A DNA stretch of 64,000 nucleotides, from positions 186,001 to 250,000 of the forward strand of contig NZ_CP129107.1 in the NCBI RefSeq assembly GCF_030406725.1. Direction: 5' to 3'. Made by a program: the position numbers and the translations under genes. The stretch is from Alteriqipengyuania flavescens (GTDB taxonomy: Bacteria; Pseudomonadota; Alphaproteobacteria; Sphingomonadales; Sphingomonadaceae). How positions within the stretch are numbered: position 1 is the stretch's first letter; each line of letters starts with the position of its first letter. Under the pieces are notes generated by a model. It did not search any database, was not told the DNA's origin, and saw nothing but the letters and a program-made list of their open reading frames with translations. Below, piece by piece: positions 34,978 to 42,229 of this stretch.

Positions 34978-36939
34978 TCACCCTCCAGCGTGGTAGAAAT
35001 CGTAAACCTTCCGCGCCACGCCTTCGCTGATGCCGGGGGTGCGCATCAGGTCTTCGAGGCTGGCGGCGCGGACTTTTCCGGCGGTGCCGAAATTCAGCAG
35101 CAGGGCACGCTTTCGTGACGGGCCGATGCCGGGGATTTCGTCGAGCGGCGATGCGCTGATCGCGCGGCTGCGTTTGGCGCGGTGGGCGCCGATGGCGAAG
35201 CGGTGGACCTCGTCGCGCAGGGTCTGCAGGAAGAACAGCACCGGCGAATTCGTCGGCAGCGTCTTTTCCCGCCCGTCGGGGAAATGGAAGACCTCGCGCC
35301 CCTCGCGCCCGTGGTGCGGGCCCTTGGCAATACCTACAACTGCCACACGGTCGGCGATGCCCAGCTCCTCCAGCACGGCCATTACGCTCGAGACCTGCCC
35401 CTTGCCGCCGTCGATCAGCAGCAAGTCGGGCCAGATCGTCTCGTGGCTGTTCGCCTTGCCTTCCTCGCCGTCCGGGTTCTCCGCAAGGTTGCGGAAGCGT
35501 CTCCGCATCACCTCGCGCATCATGCCGAAATCGTCGTTCGTTTGCGCGGTCTTGATGTTGAACTTGCGGTACTGTCTTTTCTCCAGCCCTTCCGGCGAAG
35601 CGACGACCATCGCGCCCAGCGCCTTGTCGCCCTGGATATGGCTGTTGTCATAGATTTCGACGCGCTGGGGGGCCTCTTCCAGTTCGAGGAATTCGGCCAT
35701 TTCGCGCCAGGTCTTCGCCCGCGTGCCGCTTTCCGCCAGCCGCCGGTCGAGCGCTTCCACCGCGTTGCGCTGCGCCTGTTCCATCAGCCGCCGCCGGTCG
35801 CCGCGCTGGGGCACGCTGATGTCCACCTTGTGTCCGGCACTGGCGCAGAATGCCTCGGCCAGAAGCTCGCTTTCTTCCAGTGCCCGGTCGACGAGAATGG
35901 TGCGCGGCGGGGGCACCTCTTCGTAGAACTGGGTCAGCACGTCGGCCAGTACTTCGGCAAGGTCTATGTCGCCGGTGTTGCGGGGGAAGAAGGCCCGGTG
36001 TCCCCAGTTCTGCCCGCCGCGAATGAAGAAGGCCTGCACCGCGATGCTGCCGCCCTTCTCCGCCAGCGCGAAGACGTCGGCATCGCCCACGCCCGCCGCA
36101 TTCACCGCCTGCGACCCCTGGATGAAGGTCGCCGCGCGCAGCCGGTCGCGCAGCAGGGCGGCGGTTTCGAAGTCCAGGTCCTGCGCCGCCTTCGCCATCT
36201 GCGTTTCGATCTTGGCCTGCACCTTGCCCGACTTGCCGGCGAGGAAGTCTTTCGCCTCGCCCACCAGCTCGGCATAGCCCGCCTCGTCGATCCGGCCGAC
36301 GCAGGGCGCGCTGCAGCGCTTGATCTGGTAAAGCAGGCACGGCCGGTCGCGGTTATTGAAGAAGCTGTCGGTGCAGCTGCGCAGCAGGAACAGTTTTTGC
36401 AGTGCATTCAGCGTCTTGTTGACCGAGCCTGCGCTTGCGAAGGGGCCGTAGTAATTGCCCTTCGCCCGGCGCGCGCCGCGATGCTTCATGATGCGCGGGA
36501 AATCGTGGTCGGCGCGCAGCAGGATGAAAGGGAAGCTCTTGTCGTCGCGCAGCAGCACGTTGAACGGCGGGCGGAAGCGCTTGATGAACTGCGCCTCCAG
36601 TAACAGCGCCTCCGCTTCGGAATTGGTGGTGACGATTTCCATCGCCCGCGTCTGGCCGATCATGCGGACGAGGCGGTTGGATAGCCCCTTGGGCTGGGTG
36701 TAGTTCGCCACCCGCGCCTTCAGGCTGCGCGCCTTGCCGACATAGAGGACGTCGCCCCGCGCATCGAGCATGCGGTAGACGCCGGGCTTCGGTTTCAGCG
36801 TCTTCACCACCTCGCGGATCGCCTTGACCCCGGTTTCCAGGTCGGGCTTCGCGCCCGCGACGGTGTAGGTCGCGCGTTCCTCGTTGAACCGTTCCTTGCC
36901 ACGCGGATCGTGGGGAGAGCCTGCCGGGGTGCGCGCCAT
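34978..36939 (-). CDS. uvrC: excinuclease ABC subunit C
   Basis: 653 residues; makes the dual incisions of nucleotide excision repair. GIY-YIG domain (PGVYRMLDARGDVLYVGKA) near residues 50-70, UvrBC-interaction helix region, RNase-H-like 5' nuclease domain (IEIYDNSHIQG-type VEIYDNSHIQGDKAL; LLLIDGGKGQ) and C-terminal helix-hairpin-helix (EIPGIGPSRKRALL). The N-terminus has about 40 extra residues before the nuclease core. ATG 36939. Confidence 0.96.
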   Translation of the reverse strand: MARTPAGSPHDPRGKERFNEERATYTVAGAKPDLETGVKAIREVVKTLKPKPGVYRMLDARGDVLYVGKARSLKARVANYTQPKGLSNRLVRMIGQTRAMEIVTTNSEAEALLLEAQFIKRFRPPFNVLLRDDKSFPFILLRADHDFPRIMKHRGARRAKGNYYGPFASAGSVNKTLNALQKLFLLRSCTDSFFNNRDRPCLLYQIKRCSAPCVGRIDEAGYAELVGEAKDFLAGKSGKVQAKIETQMAKAAQDLDFETAALLRDRLRAATFIQGSQAVNAAGVGDADVFALAEKGGSIAVQAFFIRGGQNWGHRAFFPRNTGDIDLAEVLADVLTQFYEEVPPPRTILVDRALEESELLAEAFCASAGHKVDISVPQRGDRRRLMEQAQRNAVEALDRRLAESGTRAKTWREMAEFLELEEAPQRVEIYDNSHIQGDKALGAMVVASPEGLEKRQYRKFNIKTAQTNDDFGMMREVMRRRFRNLAENPDGEEGKANSHETIWPDLLLIDGGKGQVSSVMAVLEELGIADRVAVVGIAKGPHHGREGREVFHFPDGREKTLPTNSPVLFFLQTLRDEVHRFAIGAHRAKRSRAISASPLDEIPGIGPSRKRALLLNFGTAGKVRAASLEDLMRTPGISEGVARKVYDFYHAGG

Positions 36940-37068
36940 CGCGCCTATATAGGCGGTGTCGCCGCCCCGTCACCACCGCGCGCAATTTCCTTGCCTTAAT
37001 CGACAATTTACGCAGCCGTAGCAGCGTGGAAGCGCAGCGGCAGTTTCGCCGCCGGATGGGAGTTTTCC

Positions 37069-37506
37069 ATGCCCGCATCTCGCCTTGCGGCCGCCGCCTG
37101 CGCCGCCGCGGCGCTCGCCACCCCGGCCGCCGCGATGGCGGAAAACTGGTGGTACGTCACCGACGACGGGTCGACGATCGGCTATATCGATGTCGACAGC
37201 GTTTCCGGATCGCAGGCCAACCGCGCCGCGCTGATCCTGATCGCCCAGGACAAGGGATCCGGTCTGGAATTCATGGAAGCGGAGATCATCCTCCATTGCG
37301 ACACGCGCGAATGGAAGCTGTATTCGATGACCGTGATCGACGGATACGGCAGCGTGGTTGCATCCGAAGTGCTCGACCTGCCGCCCGAGCCCATTCGCGA
37401 TGGATCTCCCGGCGCCGACTACGAAGCCTACATGTGCGATGGCGACAAGTCCGGCATGGCCGACATTGGCGATCCCTATGCGAAATCCGCCGAACTGATG
37501 GGCTGA
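37069..37506 (+). CDS. secreted hypothetical protein
   Basis: 145 residues with a clear Sec signal peptide (Ala-rich core, cleavage near AMA-EN at residue ~24). The mature part starts NWWYVTDDGSTIGYIDVDS and contains LHCDTREWKLYSM and a late Cys (YMCDG), so one disulfide is possible. The pattern resembles the surface-adhesin E/CNP1-like family of small periplasmic beta proteins; this is a weak match by eye. ATG 37069 follows GGGAG. Single gene between uvrC (divergent) and a flavin oxidoreductase. Confidence 0.75.
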   Translation: MPASRLAAAACAAAALATPAAAMAENWWYVTDDGSTIGYIDVDSVSGSQANRAALILIAQDKGSGLEFMEAEIILHCDTREWKLYSMTVIDGYGSVVASEVLDLPPEPIRDGSPGADYEAYMCDGDKSGMADIGDPYAKSAELMG

Positions 37507-37564
37507 TCGCCGCCCAGGCGTCGCGGAGGTCGACAAACCGGCCTGCGCTTCCCATCTAGGGCGA

Positions 37565-38560
37565 ATGACACAGCTTTCCGTCCTCGACCTCGTCCCCATC
37601 CGCGAAGGCGGCACCTTGCCACAAGCCTACGCCGCTGCCGCTTCGCTCGCACAGGTGGCGGAGGATGCGGGGTACAAGCGGTTCTGGGTAGCGGAACACC
37701 ATGCGATGGAAGGTATCGCGGGCGGCGCGGCCAGCGTCGTGCTGGCGCATGTCGGCCACGCCACCCGCACCATCCGTATCGGTTCGGGCGGGATCATGCT
37801 GCCCAACCACAACCCCTTCGTTATAGCGGAGCAGTTCGGCACGCTGGACGCGCTGTTCCCGGGCCGGATCGACCTGGGCCTGGGCCGGGCGCCGGGCGCG
37901 GACGGGCGGATCCAGCATGCCTTTCGCAAGAACCTGGGCCAGGCGGCACAGGATTTCCCGCAGGACGTGCAGGAATTGCGCGCCTATTTCGCCGGCCATC
38001 CCGACATCGGCCTGCGCCCGACGCCGGGTTTCGGTGCCGATATCGAGATGTGGATGCTGGGCAGCAGCCTGTTCGGCGCGCAGCTCGCCGCGGCGCTCGG
38101 CTTGCCCTATGCCTTCGCCGCCCACTTCGCGCCCGACCACCTGGACGAGGCGCTGGCGGTCTATCGCCGCAATTTCCAGCCGTCCGAGACGCTGGACAGG
38201 CCGCACGTGATGGTGGCGATGAATGTATTCGCGGCCGAAACCGACGAGGCCGCGCAGACGCTCTCGACCAGCCAGCTGCAGTCCTTCGTCCGCCTGCGCA
38301 CCGGCACACCGGGCAAGCTGGCACCGCCGATTGCGAATTATCGCGACACGCTCGATCCCATGGCGCGGCGGATGCTCGACCATGTGAGCCAGGCGAGCGC
38401 CGTCGGCAGCCCCGCCACGGTGCGTGAACAGGTCGAGACTTTCGCCCGGCGCACGCAGGCGGACGAGATTATCGTCGCCGGCGCGACCTACGATCCTGAA
38501 GCACGCGAAGTATCGCTCAGGCTGACGGCCGAAGCACTGGGCGCTTTCGAACCGGCGTGA
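37565..38560 (+). CDS. LLM class flavin-dependent oxidoreductase
   Basis: 331 residues, luciferase-like (F420/FMN) TIM barrel. FWVAEHHAMEGIAGGAASV is the classic bacterial luciferase-like family motif, with IRIGSGGIMLPNHNP and GRIDLGLGRAPG. Members of this alkanal-monooxygenase-like subfamily are common and mostly without known substrate. The stop overlaps the GTG start of the next flavoprotein by four bases. Confidence 0.9.
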   Translation: MTQLSVLDLVPIREGGTLPQAYAAAASLAQVAEDAGYKRFWVAEHHAMEGIAGGAASVVLAHVGHATRTIRIGSGGIMLPNHNPFVIAEQFGTLDALFPGRIDLGLGRAPGADGRIQHAFRKNLGQAAQDFPQDVQELRAYFAGHPDIGLRPTPGFGADIEMWMLGSSLFGAQLAAALGLPYAFAAHFAPDHLDEALAVYRRNFQPSETLDRPHVMVAMNVFAAETDEAAQTLSTSQLQSFVRLRTGTPGKLAPPIANYRDTLDPMARRMLDHVSQASAVGSPATVREQVETFARRTQADEIIVAGATYDPEAREVSLRLTAEALGAFEPA

Positions 38561-39729
38561 GCGCCCGCTACGACGCGATCGTGCTTGGCGCGGGCGCGGC
38601 CGGGCTGATGTGCGCCGCACGCGCCGGCCAGCGGGGCAAGCGCGTGCTGGTGCTCGAGAAATCCGACCGGCCGGGAAAGAAAATCCTGATTTCCGGCGGC
38701 GGGCGGTGCAATTTCACAAATTGGGGCGCGGGACCGGCGAACTATCTTTCCGCCAATCCGCATTTCGCGAAGTCGGCACTCGCCCGTTACACTGCGCAAG
38801 ACTTCGTCGAGCTCGTCGAAAGCTACGGCATCGCCTATCACGAAAAGACGCTCGGCCAGTTGTTCTGCGACGGGCGCGCGCAGGCGATCGTCGACATGCT
38901 GCTGGCCGAATGCGCCAAGGGCGAAGTCGAAATCAGCTGCGGCGAAGAAGTGTCCGGGGTCGCCCACGGGGACGGTTTCACGGTCACCACCGGGGCGGCG
39001 AGCTATCGTGCGGACAAGCTCGTGATAGCCACCGGCGGGCCGTCCATCCCGAAAATGGGCGCGACCGGCATCGCCTATGACCTTGCGCGCCAGTTCGGCC
39101 TCAAGGTGGTCGAGCCGCGCCCTGCCCTCGTCCCGCTGACGCTGGGGGGCGAAGACGTTTTGTTCCGCGACCTTTCCGGCGTATCCGCCGACGTGGAAGC
39201 GCGCGCGGGCAAGGCCGCGTTCCGCGAGGCGGCGCTGTTCACCCACCGTGGCCTCAGCGGCCCTGCGATCCTGCAGGCAAGCAGCTATTGGAAACATGGC
39301 GAGCCGGTGACCGTGAACCTGCTGCCGGACCATGCCGAGGGTTGGCTGCTGAAAGCGAAACGCGCCCAGCCCCGCGCGACGCTGCGCAGCCTGCTGCGCG
39401 ACGCGCTGCCGCAGCGCCTGGCCGATACTCTGGCGGAGCGGCTGGGGATCGAGGGCGATCTGGGCAACACCGGCGACAAGGCCTTGCGCGCCGCAGAGGA
39501 CCGCCTGCGCCGCTGGACCTTCCTCCCCAACGGCACCGAAGGCTTCGCGAAGGCGGAGGTGACCGCCGGGGGCATCTCCACCGCCGAGCTCTCCTCGCAG
39601 ACGATGGAAGCGAAGAAGCTCCCCGGCCTGTACGCCATCGGCGAAGCGGTAGACGTCACCGGCTGGCTCGGCGGGTACAATTTCCAGTGGGCGTGGGCCA
39701 GCGGTGTCGCGGCGGGCGAGGCGCTGTAA
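38557..39729 (+). CDS. HI0933/YhiN family FAD-dependent oxidoreductase
   Basis: 390 residues. FAD-binding Rossmann motif GAGAAGLMCAARAGQRGK at the N-terminus, KILISGGGRCNFTN (family signature), ATGGPSIPKMGATG and a C-terminal FAD loop DVTGWLGGYNFQWAWASG. Product is unassigned; the family (aminoacetone-oxidase-like BaiN) includes reductases of unsaturated substrates. GTG 38557 overlaps the previous stop. Confidence 0.9.
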   Translation: MSARYDAIVLGAGAAGLMCAARAGQRGKRVLVLEKSDRPGKKILISGGGRCNFTNWGAGPANYLSANPHFAKSALARYTAQDFVELVESYGIAYHEKTLGQLFCDGRAQAIVDMLLAECAKGEVEISCGEEVSGVAHGDGFTVTTGAASYRADKLVIATGGPSIPKMGATGIAYDLARQFGLKVVEPRPALVPLTLGGEDVLFRDLSGVSADVEARAGKAAFREAALFTHRGLSGPAILQASSYWKHGEPVTVNLLPDHAEGWLLKAKRAQPRATLRSLLRDALPQRLADTLAERLGIEGDLGNTGDKALRAAEDRLRRWTFLPNGTEGFAKAEVTAGGISTAELSSQTMEAKKLPGLYAIGEAVDVTGWLGGYNFQWAWASGVAAGEAL

Positions 39730-39765
39730 GACACGGATACCCGCGCCTTTGACGGGAGCGGCAAG

Positions 39766-39793
39766 TTGACCGCGACCCTCCCTTTGCTAGCAT
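39766..39793 (+). promoter_or_regulatory. putative promoter of the acyltransferase operon
   Basis: TTGACC (39766-39771) and TAGCAT (39788-39793) separated by 16 bases, in the gap between the flavoprotein and the WS/DGAT gene. A leader of about 75 bases would follow. Confidence 0.5.
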
Positions 39794-39801
39794 TCCCATG
39801 A

Positions 39802-39861
39802 CCCGCGCAAAGCGGGCGACCACAGGAGAGGCTACCCGCGCTCAAGTAGCGAAGCGGTAGC
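39802..39861 (+). promoter_or_regulatory. structured 5' leader of the acyltransferase gene
   Basis: Two hairpins: CCCGC/GCGGG around GCAAA (39802-39816), and GCTACC (39831-39836) with GGTAGC (39856-39861) enclosing a smaller CGCT-CAAGT-AGCG stem. The second ends four bases before the AAGGA ribosome site (39866-39870) of the following gene, so it could influence translation. No known riboswitch class recognised. Confidence 0.45.
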
Positions 39862-39875
39862 GCGAAAGGACACAC

Positions 39876-41444
39876 ATGCGCCAATTGCAGGGCATGGACG
39901 CCAGTTTCGTGGCGATGGAAACGCCGACATCGCCGATGCACATCGGCTCCATCCTCATTTACAACCCTGCCACCGCGCCCGGCGGCTTCGTCCGTTTCAA
40001 GGATATCCTCGCCTTTTTCGAAAGCCGGATGCAGCTGTCGCGCACGATCCGCCAGCGCATGGTCCGCGTGCCGTTCGACCTCGATTATCCGTACTGGATC
40101 GAGGACCCGAATTTCGACCTCGAATACCACGTCCGCCACATCGCCTTGCCCAAGCCGGGCGACTGGCGGCAATTGTGCATCCAGGCCGCACGCATCTTCG
40201 CCCGCCAGCTCGACCTGACGCGCCCGCCGTGGGAATTCACGGTGGTGGAAGGGCTCGACGGGGTCGAAGGCGTGCCCAAGGGCAGCTATGCGATGGTGAC
40301 GAAGGTCCACCACGCCGCTATCGACGGGATGAGCGGCGTCGACCTGCTGGAAGCGATGCACACGCTGGTTCCCGACGCACCGCCGCCGGAAACGCCCGAC
40401 ACGTGGAAACCGGAAAAGATACCCAGCCCCGCCGAATTGCTCGCCAAGAGCTATGTCGGGGCGATCACCAATCCGATGAAGCAGCTGGAAGTCGCCGCAA
40501 AGGCAATGCCGGGCATGGCCAATGCGCTGAAAGGCGCGGTGCAGAAGGACTTCAAGCTGGAGCGCGACCTGATCCCACCCGGCACCCGCTTCAACCGCAA
40601 GATTTCCGCCAGCCGCGTTGTCGAGGGGATCAGCGTGCCGCTGGCCGACATCAAGGCGATCCGCGCGCTTGCGCCGGGGAGCAAGGTCAACGACGTCTTC
40701 CTCGCCATCGTCGGCGGGGCCCTGCGCCGTTACTTGCTTGCAAAGGGCGATTTGCCCAAGCGGACGATGACGGCGATGGCGCCGATCTCCGTCCGCGCGA
40801 AGGACGAGAAAGGCGACATGGGCAACCAGGTCGCCGCCATGATCGCACCGCTCGGCACGCATATCGAAGACCCGGTGGAGCGGCTGCAATACTGCCACGC
40901 GCAAACGGTCAATTCCAAGGCGATGACCGACGCGATGGGCGCGCGCAACATGACCGAGATCAGCAAGGTGTCCCCCGCCCTGTTCATGGCGCTGGGCGCG
41001 CGGCTCTACACCCAGCTGGGCCTCGCAAACCGGGTGAAGATGCCGTACAATACGGTGGTCACGAACGTGCCGGGCCCGCCGGTGCCGATCTATTCGAGCG
41101 GGGCGAAGCTCGAAAGCCAGATGGGCCTCATCTGCCTCGCCGACGGGCTCGGCCTCGCCCACACGGTCCAATCCTATGTCGACGAGGCGACGATCGCCTT
41201 CACCGCCTGCCGCGACCTGCTACCCGATCCCGAATTCTATGCCGGCTGCATCCGCGAGAGTTTCGAGGAACTGCGCGACCTTGCCGCGAGTAGCGGTGAA
41301 GCAGAGGCAGATGGGAAGCCCGCAAGGAAGGCTCCGGCGAAGAAGAAGCCTGCCGCCAGGAAAGCGGCAGCGAAGAAGCCCGCAGCGAAGAAAAAGGCGC
41401 CGGCGAAAGAGCCGCGCGCGAAGAAAGGGACGCAAACCGCATGA
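39876..41444 (+). CDS. WS/DGAT family O-acyltransferase with lysine/alanine-rich tail
   Basis: 522 residues. Wax ester synthase/diacylglycerol acyltransferase family: transfers acyl groups from acyl-CoA to alcohols or diacylglycerol. Active-site HHxxxDG is at residues 145-151 (KVHHAAIDGMSG); the C-terminal domain has PGSKVNDVFLAIVGGALRRY, the ND motif of the family, and NVPGPPVPIY. After about residue 474 comes an unusual tail of some 45 residues made of Lys, Ala and Pro (KKPAAKKK-type repeats), like histone H1 or phasin PhaF. The hydrolase gene overlaps its end by four bases. Lipid storage or lipid A/membrane ester modification are both possible. Confidence 0.88.
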   Translation: MRQLQGMDASFVAMETPTSPMHIGSILIYNPATAPGGFVRFKDILAFFESRMQLSRTIRQRMVRVPFDLDYPYWIEDPNFDLEYHVRHIALPKPGDWRQLCIQAARIFARQLDLTRPPWEFTVVEGLDGVEGVPKGSYAMVTKVHHAAIDGMSGVDLLEAMHTLVPDAPPPETPDTWKPEKIPSPAELLAKSYVGAITNPMKQLEVAAKAMPGMANALKGAVQKDFKLERDLIPPGTRFNRKISASRVVEGISVPLADIKAIRALAPGSKVNDVFLAIVGGALRRYLLAKGDLPKRTMTAMAPISVRAKDEKGDMGNQVAAMIAPLGTHIEDPVERLQYCHAQTVNSKAMTDAMGARNMTEISKVSPALFMALGARLYTQLGLANRVKMPYNTVVTNVPGPPVPIYSSGAKLESQMGLICLADGLGLAHTVQSYVDEATIAFTACRDLLPDPEFYAGCIRESFEELRDLAASSGEAEADGKPARKAPAKKKPAARKAAAKKPAAKKKAPAKEPRAKKGTQTA

Positions 41445-42229
41445 CCGCCACTACGATGACCGAAGAGATTTCCGCGCGTCCGCCGAGCCCGCTGTTCGCG
41501 CTGACCGAACCGGCCCGCGCGATGTTCGAAGTCGCCAGTTTCTACGCCATGCGCCCGTTCTATTCCGCCCTTCCGTCGGGCGACGGGCACGGGGTGCTGG
41601 TGCTGCCGGGCTTCATGGCGAGCGATTTTTCCACCGCCCCGCTGCGCCGCCTGCTGGTGGACCTGGGCTACGACGCCGCCGGCTGGGACCTCGGCCGCAA
41701 CGTCCGCGTGGACAATGCGCGGGTCGAGGCGATGAGCGGCTGCCTCGATGCGCTCTACCGGCGCAACGAAGGGCGCAAGGTCTCGATCGTCGGCTGGAGC
41801 CTGGGCGGCGTATTCGCGCGCGAACTGGCCAAGATGCACCCGGACAAGGTCCGCAGCGTCATCAGCATGGGCAGCCCGATCAGCGACGACCGCGGTCATT
41901 CCAACGCCGCGCGCCTTTTCGAGATGCTCAACGGCAAGGAGCCGGAGCCGCTGCGCAACGGTCGCTTCACCGGGCTGGACAAGGCGCCGCCGGTGCCGAC
42001 CACCTCGATCCTGACCAAGAGCGACGGCGTGGTCCACTGGCGCGGATCGGTGCAGAAGCCGGAAAAGGACACCGAGAATATCGAGGTCGTTGCCAGCCAC
42101 ATCGGCCTCGGCGTCAACCCGGCGGCGATCTATGCCATCGCCGACCGGCTGGCCCAGCCCGAAGGCGAATGGAAGCCGTTCGCGCCGGAAGGCATCCCGG
42201 CCATGTTCTTCCCGAAAACGATCAACTGA
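41441..42229 (+). CDS. alpha/beta hydrolase coupled to the WS/DGAT gene
   Basis: 262 residues. Nucleophile elbow GWSLGGVFAREL with Ser, oxyanion region VLPGFMASDFST, late His in ASHIGLGVNP. This lipase/PHB-depolymerase-like type is often found beside WS/DGAT genes; it may release fatty acids or act as acyl donor partner. ATGA overlap with the acyltransferase stop. Convergent with the TonB receptor gene, whose stop is the next base. Confidence 0.85.
   Translation: MTATTMTEEISARPPSPLFALTEPARAMFEVASFYAMRPFYSALPSGDGHGVLVLPGFMASDFSTAPLRRLLVDLGYDAAGWDLGRNVRVDNARVEAMSGCLDALYRRNEGRKVSIVGWSLGGVFARELAKMHPDKVRSVISMGSPISDDRGHSNAARLFEMLNGKEPEPLRNGRFTGLDKAPPVPTTSILTKSDGVVHWRGSVQKPEKDTENIEVVASHIGLGVNPAAIYAIADRLAQPEGEWKPFAPEGIPAMFFPKTIN

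Noticed and set aside
41295-41441. The Lys/Ala-coding region considered as a tandem DNA repeat or CRISPR-like array
   Set aside because: It is coding sequence with irregular AAG/GCG runs, no regular spacers and no cas genes.
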